Shown: one piece after another, positions 35,362-43,497 of the stretch
Layout: each line of letters begins with the position of its first letter
Position numbering within the stretch: position 1 is the first letter of the stretch
Origin: an uncultured Spirochaetota bacterium
GTDB lineage: Bacteria; Spirochaetota; UBA4802; UBA5550
Reading direction: 5' to 3'
Assembly (NCBI GenBank): GCA_937872225.1
Contig: CALMRZ010000016.1
Coordinates: 1-64,000 of the forward strand
Length of the DNA: 64,000 nt
Notes under the pieces: model-generated
What the model saw: only the letters and a program-made list of their open reading frames with translations
What the model was told of the DNA's origin: nothing
The model's database searches: none
Program-made: the position numbers and the translations under genes

Positions 35362-36345
35362 CTACCAGGCGTTGAAGCCGAATCCGCATTCTCCCGCGAC
35401 GGAATGAAAGTATGATCGCATGCCCTTGATGTACATGTACCGGGCCTGGATGAACATCGAGAACACGCCGAAGGACTTCTGGTATCCGAAGATGGCCTGG
35501 GCGGAGAAGTTGAAGCCCCGTGATGTTCCGCCGTCAATCCCGAGGAAGGAACTGCTGACGCGTGCCTCCAGGTAGGAGGCGCCGGGGACGAGGGCCAGGA
35601 CAAAGCAGCCCCAGCTGTTTTTCATGGACGGGAAGGCCCACATGAGCCCTCCCCCGAAAATGTAACCCGACAGTTTGTACGATGATTTCTTGAAATAGAG
35701 GTACCCGCCTTCGAACCTGAGGCCCGGGATCATGGGATGGCGGCTTCCGGAGGCGAAGTCCAGTCCCTGGTCAAGGGCGAAATATCCGGCATATCCGTAG
35801 GGAAGGGCGCCGTGGGAGCTGCCCAGGTTGTAGTGAAAAGCCCCGGCGAAGGACAGGCGGCCGCTGGTCCAGTGGTCCCCGGCAATGGGCCTTTGTCCGC
35901 GGCGTTTCTTCCTGTCGCGGGCCTTTGCCCGCTTTTCGGCTTTTTCCCTGTCTGCTTTTTCCTTTTCAGCCTTCAGTTTGGCTTCCCGTTTTTCCCTGTC
36001 TTTTTTTAAAAGAATAAGCGCGCGTTTCTTCCCCTCTTTCCTGTTCAGCCCCGCGATGTAATTGACCCTGATTTTATACAGGTTGACCGGAAACTTCATC
36101 TTCCTGTGGATTTCGATGTCTTCATCGTAAGAGTCGGTTTTGTAGATGTCGTCGATCCTGATCCGCTTGATCCTGAAGGTTCCGTAGGAGTTCGCGAAGG
36201 TTATCGCCGACGTGTCCTCCCTGATGATTTTGCCCACCAGGACGGTGCCGTCGTAGAGCTTGATGGTGTCGGCCATGGCCCCGGTCCCGGTCATGACGAG
36301 CAAAAAAAAGAGGACCGGTACAATGGTTAGAGTATGCCGTTTCAT
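35362..36345 (-). CDS. Probable outer-membrane beta-barrel protein with SH3-like N-domain
   Basis: A 327-residue protein: signal peptide (LFFLLVMTGTGAMA), then a small beta domain (about 22-70; DTIKLYDGTVLVGKIIREDT, an SH3-like pattern seen in several secreted spirochaete-like proteins), a highly basic helix (about 95-150, KEKADREKAEKRAKARDRKK), and a C-terminal domain rich in alternating aromatic and Gly residues (GYLYFKKSSYKLSGYIFGGG) ending in Trp, consistent with a beta-barrel. No family name is certain. The ATG at 36345 is preceded by GGA only. Confidence 0.75.
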   Translation of the reverse strand: MKRHTLTIVPVLFFLLVMTGTGAMADTIKLYDGTVLVGKIIREDTSAITFANSYGTFRIKRIRIDDIYKTDSYDEDIEIHRKMKFPVNLYKIRVNYIAGLNRKEGKKRALILLKKDREKREAKLKAEKEKADREKAEKRAKARDRKKRRGQRPIAGDHWTSGRLSFAGAFHYNLGSSHGALPYGYAGYFALDQGLDFASGSRHPMIPGLRFEGGYLYFKKSSYKLSGYIFGGGLMWAFPSMKNSWGCFVLALVPGASYLEARVSSSFLGIDGGTSRGFNFSAQAIFGYQKSFGVFSMFIQARYMYIKGMRSYFHSVAGECGFGFNAW

Positions 36346-36788
36346 ATCCAATTCCGAATAACAAATAGTATTTGCTCCGCCTGCGGCGGTGTCGGTGGTT
36401 CGACGAGAGCAAATGGGGTGAATGTGTTTTTGTATTTTAGATAGCACCATTACAGGACCGCGGGTTGAATGTCAAAGCAAAAAAGTAAGAAGTATTAATA
36501 ATGAAACAAGTTATCACCGGCACCAATCCGGCCGGGGCGGGTTTTTATTGCAATGCCGACGAAGCGGCCAATTATCCAAGAGCCCTGCCCGTGGAAGGGC
36601 GCGGGTCGAATCCCTTTGATAAACTTCTCTTATTGTGTCATTGCGGGATCACCGACGCAATCCTGTTATTGCCATGAAAAATATTATCGCACTCTAAAAG
36701 AAACATGATTGCAATTTACCGGCATGGCTCAATAGTATACAAAACACCGGCCGGAGCCGGTACCCCCGGGAGTAATTGACATCCACAC
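36346..36788. other. Intergenic region with short palindromes and a possible small frame
   Basis: About 440 bases. A compact CCGCC-TGC-GGCGG palindrome (36377-36389) is followed by GGTTCGACGAG, as at 17480. A 58-codon frame (36501-36677) is listed separately. CGGGTCGAATCCC near 36600 mimics a tRNA T-arm, but no cloverleaf can be drawn. Confidence 0.45.
36501..36677 (+). CDS. Possible 58-residue protein
   Basis: ATG 36501 to TGA 36677. The product begins MKQVITGTNPAGAGFYCNAD and ends with a hydrophobic DAILLLP. It has three Cys (FYC, LLLCHCG). There is only a weak ribosome-binding site (TAAGAAG). It could equally be chance, since G/C-rich DNA makes open frames easily. There is no family match. 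Confidence 0.25.
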   Translation: MKQVITGTNPAGAGFYCNADEAANYPRALPVEGRGSNPFDKLLLLCHCGITDAILLLP

Positions 36789-37727
36789 ATGAGCGCTGGG
36801 CCAATAGAACTGATCGTGCCGGAAGAAAACAACCTGGAGCGCGTTGACAAGTTCCTGCCCCTGGCGCTGGAGCAGGACCTGTCGCGGAGCTACGTCCAGA
36901 AGCTGATCCACGGCGGCAGCATCACCGTCAACGAAAAGACGATAAAGCCGAACTACAAGGTCAAGACCGATGACCGGATCGTTGTCGTTATCCCCGAGCC
37001 GGAGCCGCTGGCGCTGGAGCCCGAGGACATCCCCCTCGATATCGTGTACCAGGACAGGTCGATAGCCGTCGTCAACAAGCAGGCGGGGCTGGTGGTCCAT
37101 CCGGGACCGGGGAACTGGAACCGCACCATGGTGAACGGACTCCTCTATCATATAAAAGACCTCTCCACCATCGGCGGCGTTGCCCGGCCCGGCATCGTGC
37201 ACCGCCTTGACAAGGACACGGCCGGCCTCATGGTGGTCGCCAAGGACGACGCATCCCACCAGTTCCTCACCGCTGAATTCAGCGAGCGCAGGGTGCGGAA
37301 AAAATACGTCGCCCTGGTCGTGGGCAAGCCCAAGACGGCCCACGGCCTCATTGACCTTCCCATCGGCAGGCACCGGAAGTACCGGCACAAGATGACCGTC
37401 GACGAGAACGGCCGCGAGGCGCTGACCGAGTATACGGTAAGCCGGGTGCTGAACTCGCGCCTGGGCGTGTTCACCATCCTCGATATCGACCTCCATACCG
37501 GGAGGACCCACCAGATACGGGTGCACCTCTCCTCCGCCGGCATCCCCATCGTGGGGGACCCCATCTATTCGAAGAAATGGGAGAAATACCGGGTGCCGTA
37601 TCTTCTCCTCGCCTCGGTCAGGCTCGAGTTTACCCATCCCGCCACGGGCGAAACCGTGTCCTTCGCCGCGGAACCGCCGGCGCACATGCAAAAGTTCATC
37701 GAAAAGGCCGAGCGGCTCTCTGTATAA
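36789..37727 (+). CDS. RluA/RluD-family 23S rRNA pseudouridine synthase
   Basis: A 312-residue enzyme that isomerises uridine to pseudouridine in rRNA. An N-terminal S4 RNA-binding domain (about 12-75, RVDKFLPLALEQDLSRSYVQ) precedes the catalytic domain with PGIVHRLDKDTAGLMVVAKD (catalytic Asp), HTGRTHQIRVHLSS and GDPIYSKK. The S4 domain and length match RluD (positions 1911/1915/1917 in E. coli), but specificity cannot be read from the sequence. ATG 36789 has no good ribosome-binding site. Confidence 0.93.
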   Translation: MSAGPIELIVPEENNLERVDKFLPLALEQDLSRSYVQKLIHGGSITVNEKTIKPNYKVKTDDRIVVVIPEPEPLALEPEDIPLDIVYQDRSIAVVNKQAGLVVHPGPGNWNRTMVNGLLYHIKDLSTIGGVARPGIVHRLDKDTAGLMVVAKDDASHQFLTAEFSERRVRKKYVALVVGKPKTAHGLIDLPIGRHRKYRHKMTVDENGREALTEYTVSRVLNSRLGVFTILDIDLHTGRTHQIRVHLSSAGIPIVGDPIYSKKWEKYRVPYLLLASVRLEFTHPATGETVSFAAEPPAHMQKFIEKAERLSV

Positions 37728-37952
37728 CAGGCCTCGGTGCCCTTGTTTCAGGCTTAACGGGGGTGTTATTGAAAAGCGCGGTTCATCTACCGCGGTGGTG
37801 CAGGAAAGTTGTTGCTTATTTTCCGCACGGTGCTATCGTTGCAATAAACACGCTTGATAGTTCTAAACTAAGGACGTAGGTCTTTGACCCCATGTAACTA
37901 TCTCCTTTTTTCGGACATTGTTAAGCACAATAATTAATTACAGGAGCATGGT
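37728..37952 (+). promoter_or_regulatory. Leader region of the second RRM gene
   Basis: The last 60 bases or so are AT-rich (AATAATTAATTACAGGAG), like the leader of the RRM gene at 11106. Upstream, CGCGGTTCATCTACCGCGG is a hairpin with CGCGGT/ACCGCG arms (37778-37796). No obvious -35/-10 pair. A shared, possibly temperature-responsive leader is an inference. Confidence 0.35.
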
Positions 37953-38225
37953 ATGCACGGGAGCAAACTATTTGTCGGCAATATCAGTTATTCGGTGGGC
38001 GATCAGCAGTTGAAGGAACTATTTGCCCAGCACGGTACCGTTGTCGATATCAGGATCATCGGCGACAAGGGCTTCGGCTTTGTCGAGATGTCGAGCCAGT
38101 CGGAAGCTGAAAACGCAAAGAACGCCCTTGACGGCTTCAACCTTGACGGCCGCAACCTCCGGGTCGACGAAGCCCGTCCGAAGGGGGACAAGAGAAGCGG
38201 CGGGGGCGGAAGAGGGTACCGTTAA
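37953..38225 (+). CDS. Small RRM-type RNA-binding protein, second copy
   Basis: A 90-residue single-RRM protein. RNP2 is LFVGNI and RNP1 is KGFGFVEM, with DGFNLDGRNLRVDEARPK before a Gly/Arg/Lys tail (SGGGGRGYR). Its nearest paralogue is at 11106. The tail is more Gly-rich here. CAGGAG precedes the ATG by six bases. It is monocistronic. Confidence 0.94.
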   Translation: MHGSKLFVGNISYSVGDQQLKELFAQHGTVVDIRIIGDKGFGFVEMSSQSEAENAKNALDGFNLDGRNLRVDEARPKGDKRSGGGGRGYR

Positions 38226-38241
38226 GCATGAATGAGGCATG

Positions 38242-38267
38242 AAGGCGCTGTCCCGGGGCAGCGCCTT
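38242..38267. terminator. Stem-loop between convergent genes
   Basis: AAGGCGCTG and CAGCGCCTT form a perfect 9-base stem with an 8-base loop. There is no T-run on either side, so any termination would be weak or factor-assisted. It separates the RRM gene from the convergent dehydrogenase. Confidence 0.5.
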
Positions 38268-38283
38268 CGCGGGTTGCGACAGG

Positions 38284-39141
38284 CTATTTCTTGCCGTAGT
38301 CGTATACGCCGCGGCCGGACTTGCGCCCGTAGTTGCCCGCCCGGACGAGTTTTCTCAGGAGCGGCGCGGGGCGGTACTTGTCGCCCAGCTCCCGGTGCAG
38401 GCCCTCCATGATGCGCAGCAGGGTGTCCAGGCCGATAAGGTCGCCCAGCGCCAGCGGGCCGATGGGGTGATTGCATCCCAGCATCATCCCCTTGTCGATG
38501 TCCTCCGGTGATGCCAGGCCTTCATCCAGGGTAAAGAAGGCTTCGTTGATCATCGTGCAGAGTACGCGGTTGACGACGAATGCCGGCGCTTCTTTCACGA
38601 TAATGGCTTCTTTCCCGATTTTTGTGCCCCATTCCCTGGCCACGGCCAGCGTCTCTTCTGACGTCTGGTGACAGCAGATCAATTCCAAAAGCTTCATGAC
38701 CGGGACCGGGTTGAAGAAATGGGTGCCGATGACCTTGTCGGGCCTCTTGGTCGCCGCGGCCATCTCCGTGATGCTCAGGCCCGACGTGTTGGTGAAAAAC
38801 AGGCAATGGGCCGGGACGATGCTTTCGAGCTCCTCATATACCTTTTTCTTCACATCCATGACTTCGATCACGACCTCGACCACCACGTCCGCCCCGGCCG
38901 CCGCTTCCTTCAGGTCCACCGTGGGCTTGATGCGGCCCAGGACCGCGTCCATCTGTTCCCGGGTGATTTTACCCTTTTCAACATCGCGGTTAAGATTTTT
39001 CTTGATGGTGTTCATTCCCCCATCTATGAACCGCTGTTCGATATCGCGCATGGTTACGTCGTATCCGGCCTGGGCGCAGACCTGGGCTATTCCGTTCCCC
39101 ATTAGGCCGGCTCCCAGCACGCAAACTTTTTTAATTTCCAT
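38284..39141 (-). CDS. 3-hydroxybutyryl-CoA / 3-hydroxyacyl-CoA dehydrogenase
   Basis: A 285-residue NAD(P)-dependent dehydrogenase interconverting acetoacetyl-CoA and 3-hydroxybutyryl-CoA. A Rossmann motif is at [31 protein letters not shown] contributes substrate contacts, and [17 protein letters not shown] holds the catalytic His with its Glu partner. The C-terminal helical domain includes [16 protein letters not shown] and [18 protein letters not shown]. Length and motifs fit the Hbd/PaaH group. With the MaoC and crotonase genes it suggests fatty-acid or butyrate-type metabolism, although the genes are not clustered. Confidence 0.95.
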   Translation of the reverse strand: MEIKKVCVLGAGLMGNGIAQVCAQAGYDVTMRDIEQRFIDGGMNTIKKNLNRDVEKGKITREQMDAVLGRIKPTVDLKEAAAGADVVVEVVIEVMDVKKKVYEELESIVPAHCLFFTNTSGLSITEMAAATKRPDKVIGTHFFNPVPVMKLLELICCHQTSEETLAVAREWGTKIGKEAIIVKEAPAFVVNRVLCTMINEAFFTLDEGLASPEDIDKGMMLGCNHPIGPLALGDLIGLDTLLRIMEGLHRELGDKYRPAPLLRKLVRAGNYGRKSGRGVYDYGKK

Positions 39142-39284
39142 TGAAATACCCCTTTGTGTTTATATTTTAGCAGGATGGAGATTCTTCATTCAACTCGTGT
39201 AACCTCTTGTTGGACGCTAGCAAACTACCCGCCCCGGAGTCAAGGCAAAACCGTTCCGGGCAAGCATTGGAAATGGAGGACAGA

Positions 39285-39399
39285 CAGCCCTGCCATGGAA
39301 GCCGGTGAATTCACCCCCGGTGCCCTTGATGGTAACGGCATTGTGCGGGGCGGTTTCCGCGATATCGGCGCCTGCGAATTTTTAATGCGGAAAACCTGA
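39285..39399 (+). pseudogene. Remnant of a choice-of-anchor/beta-helix repeat protein C-terminus
   Basis: The frame ending TGA at 39399 translates as TDSPAMEAGEFTPGALDGNG followed by GFRDIGACEF. This is the typical closing module of secreted parallel-beta-helix proteins (SPAIDAG...DGN.R...DIGAYEF). No upstream part of such a protein, no signal peptide and no plausible start are present, so it is a leftover from a deletion. The same frame continues after the stop with coding-like text to 39540 (CRDLESDKKFLE), which might be more of the same debris. Confidence 0.6.
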
Positions 39400-39592
39400 A
39401 CATTGCGGCGGCCCATGGTACCGTGGTCCCGGATCTGGACCTGCAGGGGGGCGGTGCCGGATGTCGCGGCGGATGGCGCCATCTTTTTTGGCGAGATTCA
39501 CTGCCGGGACCTTGAAAGCGATAAAAAATTTCTTGAATAAAATACACGGCTGGTGAAAATTAGTATTAATATCACTAAAGCTGGAGGATTTG

Positions 39593-39823
39593 ATGAAAAG
39601 AACAATGATTGTCATGATGGCTGCCGTTTTTATGGCGAGCTTGGTCTCCTGCGCGAGCGTTGAGAAGAAGCGGAAGGATTGCAACGACAAGTGCGCGGCC
39701 GAGAAGACGGCCTGCATCAACAAGGCGACCGATGCGAAGACCAAGAAAGTCGACGCCAAAAAGAAAGCCGAGTGTGAAAAGAACGCAAAGGCGTGCGGCG
39801 ACAAATGCGCGGCCATCAAGTAG
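39593..39823 (+). CDS. Small lipoprotein with mirror-symmetric cysteines
   Basis: A 76-residue protein. It has a signal peptide with lipobox LVSC (Cys20 lipidated), then a Lys/Ala/Asp/Glu-rich helix pair. Its six further cysteines are at 30, 34, 41, 61, 68 and 72: C-X3-C-X6-C-X19-C-X6-C-X3-C. Each mirror pair sums to 102, so two antiparallel helices could be laced by three disulfides. I know of no family with this exact pattern. GGAGG is five bases before ATG 39593. A terminator follows, so it is monocistronic. A structural or metal/redox role in the envelope is possible but unproven. Confidence 0.85.
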   Translation: MKRTMIVMMAAVFMASLVSCASVEKKRKDCNDKCAAEKTACINKATDAKTKKVDAKKKAECEKNAKACGDKCAAIK

Positions 39824-39867
39824 CGTGATTGTTTTCAAGAACGCATTTTTTGTTTTATGCGGTACAC

Positions 39868-39900
39868 TGGCACTGTCTGTAATCCGGGCAGTGCTTTTTT
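39868..39900 (+). terminator. Rho-independent terminator of the Cys-rich lipoprotein gene
   Basis: GCACTG (39870-39875) pairs with CAGTGC (39889-39894), followed by TTTTTT (39895-39900). Confidence 0.85.
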
Positions 39901-39991
39901 ATTGTTTCCGGCAGGTTTCCGGACCGCGGCTGAGGGGCGTGGGTTGAGCGCGGTTTATCCCGGCCAATGCGGACGGAAGAGCAAGCGTGCG

Positions 39992-40984
39992 TTATCCTTT
40001 TTGCGGCTGTTCCCTGCTATAGCTGAGGCCGGTCACTTCCTTGACGCGCTCCATGGTGGGCGCCGCTACCGCCCGTGTCCTGTCGGCCCCTTTCTTCAGA
40101 ATCCGCATCACCTCTCCCCTGTCCTTGCTGTATTCTTCCCGCTTTTTCCTGAACGGGGCGAAATATTCCCAGATGAGGCCCAGGAGCTCTTTCTTGACTT
40201 CGCCGTAGCCAAGGCCGCCCTTCAGGTAGCGGTCGCGCATGTTCTCGACCTTCTGAGGTTCGGCGAAGAGCCGGTACAGGGCGAAGAGGCTGCAGGTCTC
40301 CGGGTTCTTGGGCTCCTCCACCGGGGTTGAGTCGGTCACGATCCTCATCACCTTCTTCTTGAGGGACTTCTCGTCCTCGAAGATTTCTATGGTGTTCCCG
40401 TAGCTCTTGGACATCTTCTGCCCGTCTATGCCGGGGATCACGGCGACGTCGTCGGATATGCGCGGCTCCGGCAGGGTGAAGATGTCGCCGTACCTGTTGT
40501 TGAAGCGGATGGCGATGTCACGGGTGATCTCCACGTGCTGCTTCTGGTCCTTCCCCACGGGGATGATCTCCGCCTGGTAGAGGAGTATGTCCGCGGCCAT
40601 GAGGACCGGGTAGGTGAACAGGCCCGTGTTCGGGACGATGCCGTGGGCCACCTTGTCCTTGTAGCTGTGGCTCCGCTCGAGGAGCCCCAGGGAGGTGTGG
40701 CAGGACAGGATCCAGGTCAGCTCCGTCACTTCCGGCACGTCCGACTGGACCCAGAAGTGGCTTTTATCGGGGTCGAGGCCCAGGGCCAGGAAGTCGAGGG
40801 CGGCCTCCAGGGTGTAGTTCCTGAGGCGCTCCCCCTCCTGGTTGCTGGTCATGGCATGGTAATTGACGATAAAGCAGAAGAGGTCATGGTCATGCTGATA
40901 TTCGATCATCGGCTTCATCATGGCGAAATAATTGGCTATGTGAAGCGTGCCTGACGGCTGTATGCCGGAAAGTATTCGTGCCAT
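39992..40984 (-). CDS. trpS: Tryptophanyl-tRNA synthetase
   Basis: A 330-residue class I synthetase that charges tRNA-Trp. SGIQPSGTLHIANYFAMMKP includes the HIGH-like motif (here HIAN), FIVNYHAMTS and LDPDKSHFWVQSDVPE follow, and KMSKSYGNTIE is the intact KMSKS loop. A C-terminal helical anticodon-binding part closes the protein. The start is the ATG at 40984 (GAGG upstream); a longer frame to 41044 is not family-like. It converges with the lipoprotein gene. Confidence 0.96.
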   Translation of the reverse strand: MARILSGIQPSGTLHIANYFAMMKPMIEYQHDHDLFCFIVNYHAMTSNQEGERLRNYTLEAALDFLALGLDPDKSHFWVQSDVPEVTELTWILSCHTSLGLLERSHSYKDKVAHGIVPNTGLFTYPVLMAADILLYQAEIIPVGKDQKQHVEITRDIAIRFNNRYGDIFTLPEPRISDDVAVIPGIDGQKMSKSYGNTIEIFEDEKSLKKKVMRIVTDSTPVEEPKNPETCSLFALYRLFAEPQKVENMRDRYLKGGLGYGEVKKELLGLIWEYFAPFRKKREEYSKDRGEVMRILKKGADRTRAVAAPTMERVKEVTGLSYSREQPQKG

Positions 40985-41168
40985 TGCGTTCCTCGGTTCG
41001 GGGTCTGTTGGGTAAAGAAATCGAACGGCAAAAAAAATAGTCAATAATAAAATTATTCTTGCGCAGTAAAGGCCCTCCTTGATAACTATATCCAGTTATT
41101 ATTGCCTGTGCGATAACACCCGCGGCCGGCAGTACGGGAGCAAATCCATACAATACGAGGGGACCACT

Positions 41169-41414
41169 ATGGAAATGAAGAAAAACGTTGGCGCATCTGA
41201 CCGCTATATCAGGTTCATGATCGGCCTTGCCTTTATCCTGAATATTTTTTCCCTGGAACCGACCAGGTTCGGCATGTTTGTCCTGCTGGCGATCGGGGCA
41301 CTGATATTGAATTCCGCCTATACCCAGTACTGCTTTGTCTATGACCTGCTGGATATCAATACCTACGAGAAGAAGGTGACGCCGCCGGCGGAACAGCCCA
41401 AGGCCTCCCATTAA
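41169..41414 (+). CDS. DUF2892-type small membrane protein
   Basis: An 81-residue protein beginning MEMKKNVGASDRYIRFMIGL, the highly recognisable start of the DUF2892 (YgaP-like inner-membrane) family, with two helices. Function is unknown; in some proteins the domain is fused to rhodaneses. The start with GAGGGG upstream fits the family, and the longer frame does not. It is monocistronic with a strong hairpin downstream. Confidence 0.85.
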   Translation: MEMKKNVGASDRYIRFMIGLAFILNIFSLEPTRFGMFVLLAIGALILNSAYTQYCFVYDLLDINTYEKKVTPPAEQPKASH

Positions 41415-41440
41415 ACATAAGGAAATCATCCATAACAACA

Positions 41441-41467
41441 AAGGGGCGCGGAATACCGTGCCCCTTC
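41441..41467 (+). terminator. Hairpin terminator after the DUF2892 gene
   Basis: AAGGGGC-GCGG and CCGT-GCCCCTT pair with one mismatch around the AATA loop. The 3' side continues CTGTTT, so the U-tract is weak. It stands between two convergent genes. Confidence 0.6.
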
Positions 41468-41485
41468 TGTTTCCATGTCATGCAG

Positions 41486-41505
41486 GCGGGGTCACGTGAC
41501 CCCGC
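41486..41505. terminator. Perfect 20-base palindrome after the flgE stop
   Basis: GCGGGGTCACGTGACCCCGC is fully self-complementary. On the plus strand CTTTCT follows. It lies between the DUF2892 and flgE ends and may form a loop-less stem or a cruciform, or act as a binding site. Confidence 0.5.
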
Positions 41506-41511
41506 TTTCTA

Positions 41512-42885
41512 TTACCGTTTCAGGCTGAGCAGCTCCTGCAGCATCTGGTCCGCCGTGGTGATGGAACGGGAGTTGGCCTGGAAGCCCCGCTGGGTGACGA
41601 TCATGTCGGTGAACTGGTCCGACAGGTCCACGTTGGACATTTCCAGGGTGCCGGCCACGACCTTGCCGCGGCCCTGGGTGTTGGCGGCTCCTTCGTTGGC
41701 CGCGCCGGAGTTGTTCGAAACCTCGAAGAGGTTCTCACCGGTTGCGGTGAGGCCCTGCGGATTGGTGAAGACCGCCATTCCCACCTGGCCGACGATGTGC
41801 TTCGTGCCGTTGGAATACACGCCGGTTATGATGCCGGAGTTGTCAACGTTGAAGGATTCCATGTATCCCATGTTGTAGCCGTCCTGCTCGACCGCCTTGG
41901 TTGTCGCGGGGGAGGCGAACTGCGTCACTCCCTCGAGGAGCCCCGACTTGCCCATGTCAAGCTGGATCGTGCGCATGTTCGGGTCCCCGGCAACGCGCCA
42001 GTTGGCGTTGACGATGAGGCTTCCCTGGTTCGATTCGTCCGGCGACCCCTCGTCCGCCACGGACACGAGCTTCCCGTCCGGGCTGAAGCGGAGGTTGATG
42101 CGGGACGACGGGTTCGCGTTGTTCTGCATCCCTGCGCCGGCCGGCACGTCAAGGGTCAGGGGGACCGTGGAATCGGTGATGGCCGCGGACGCGGTCCACT
42201 GGTTCGGGCCGGTCTTCCAGAACACCATGGTGAGGCGGTGCGTGTTCCCCTGGTTGTCGTAGGCGTCGATATTGGTCGTCACTCCCGCCGATGACCGCAT
42301 GCGTCCCGTGGCGTTGGGCGGAACGACCGCGTAGCGGGAATCAAGGTTGCATTTATACTTGATGTTTGCCGTTTCCTTTGCGTCAACTTTTCCGTAAATG
42401 GGGATGACGATGTCCTCCAGCGAGCCGCTCGGGTTCACGACCATTTCCCCGGCCTGGTTGCGGGTCGCCTGCCATCCCTGCACCTTGAGGCCGTTGCCCG
42501 GGTTCACCAGCGTGCCGTTCTTGTCGATACCGAAGGTGCCGGCGCGGGTGTAGAATTTGCGGTCGCCGTCGGAGACGATAAAGAAGCCGTCGCCGGATAT
42601 GGCCAGGTCGGTCTGGTTGCCCGTGGTCTGGAGGCTCCCCTGGGTGAATATCCTGTCGATGGACGCGATGGTCATGCCCAGGCCCACCTGCTTCGGGTTC
42701 ACCCCGCCGCGGTTCTCCTCGGGACGCGCCGCCCCGGACAGGGTCTGGGATATCATGTCCTGGAACGTGACCCGGCTTGTTTTGAAGCCGTAGGTGTTAA
42801 CGTTCGATATGTTGTTGCTCACAACATCCATCCTGGTCTGGTGGTTCTTCAGACCGGATACGCCGGAATAGAGTGCACGCATCAT
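41512..42885 (-). CDS. flgE: Flagellar hook protein FlgE
   Basis: A 457-residue hook subunit, exported by the flagellar type III system. The N-terminal MRALYSGVSGLKNHQTRMDV and VSNNISNVNTYGFKTSRV (D0 domain helix), and the C-terminal SNVDLSDQFTDMIVTQRGFQ with NSRSITTADQMLQELL (closing helix), are diagnostic. GDGFFIVSDGD marks the D1 region. Cys179 (in NIKYKCNLDS) lies 13 residues after Lys166, the spacing of the Lys165-Cys178 pair that forms lysinoalanine crosslinks in the Treponema denticola hook. The first of two tandem ATGs was chosen (GAGGAG upstream). It is last in fliK-flgD-flgE. Confidence 0.97.
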   Translation of the reverse strand: MMRALYSGVSGLKNHQTRMDVVSNNISNVNTYGFKTSRVTFQDMISQTLSGAARPEENRGGVNPKQVGLGMTIASIDRIFTQGSLQTTGNQTDLAISGDGFFIVSDGDRKFYTRAGTFGIDKNGTLVNPGNGLKVQGWQATRNQAGEMVVNPSGSLEDIVIPIYGKVDAKETANIKYKCNLDSRYAVVPPNATGRMRSSAGVTTNIDAYDNQGNTHRLTMVFWKTGPNQWTASAAITDSTVPLTLDVPAGAGMQNNANPSSRINLRFSPDGKLVSVADEGSPDESNQGSLIVNANWRVAGDPNMRTIQLDMGKSGLLEGVTQFASPATTKAVEQDGYNMGYMESFNVDNSGIITGVYSNGTKHIVGQVGMAVFTNPQGLTATGENLFEVSNNSGAANEGAANTQGRGKVVAGTLEMSNVDLSDQFTDMIVTQRGFQANSRSITTADQMLQELLSLKR

Positions 42886-42909
42886 ACTGGCAGATCTCCT
42901 CTCTTCGAA

Positions 42910-43488
42910 TTATTGGTTACCCGGAACGGCATCCCTTCCGTTCGACTGATTGCTCATTGTTTTCTGTTCGGCGGCCCCGTTGATGGTCGTCGTTACGGCT
43001 GCCGCGTTTGAATACGCGGCGGCGGCGGTGCCCGCCGGGACCTCCGCGTTGCGGACCGCGCTGATATCGCTCATGCGGACCTGCTCGCCTCCCACCATCA
43101 GCACCTGCTCGTCGCCGTTGTACTGTATTGACGACACGATGCCGGAAACGCGGCGGTTCGTCATCGGGTTCAGCGCGTCGATCTGTTTTCCGAGCAGCGA
43201 GAAGGCCTCGTTGGAGCGGGAGCTCTTAAGGAGGTTCGCCATCTCCTTGTTCATGTTGGACATCTGCTCGAGTGTTGAGAATTGGGCCATCTGCGCGATG
43301 AATTCACGGTCTTCCATCGGCCTGGTCGGGTCCTGGTATTTCAGCTGGGTCACCAGGAGCTTCATGAACATGTCCTTGTCGGCGACCCCCTTGACGCCTT
43401 CCTTGCCGTGGTTGACCTTCTTGTTCACCATGTCGGCTTCGAGGCGGGCCGCCGCCAGTTCCTGACCCGTCATTCGTGGTACGTTCAT
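42910..43488 (-). CDS. flgD: Flagellar hook assembly scaffold FlgD
   Basis: A 192-residue hook-capping protein on which FlgE assembles. The N-terminal signature DMFMKLLVTQLKYQDPTRPM and FIAQMAQFSTLEQMSNMN are typical. The C-terminal beta domain (VSGIVSSIQYNGDEQVLMVG) is short, and an Ala/Asn-rich tail with no clear structure ends the protein. It lies nine bases after fliK and 24 before flgE, all on the minus strand. Confidence 0.96.
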   Translation of the reverse strand: MNVPRMTGQELAAARLEADMVNKKVNHGKEGVKGVADKDMFMKLLVTQLKYQDPTRPMEDREFIAQMAQFSTLEQMSNMNKEMANLLKSSRSNEAFSLLGKQIDALNPMTNRRVSGIVSSIQYNGDEQVLMVGGEQVRMSDISAVRNAEVPAGTAAAAYSNAAAVTTTINGAAEQKTMSNQSNGRDAVPGNQ

Positions 43489-43497
43489 ACGGTTCTC

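Noticed and set aside
36590-36620. tRNA-like T-arm (CGGGTCGAATCCC)
   Set aside because: No acceptor, D or anticodon stems can be paired around it, and the T-loop lacks one T.
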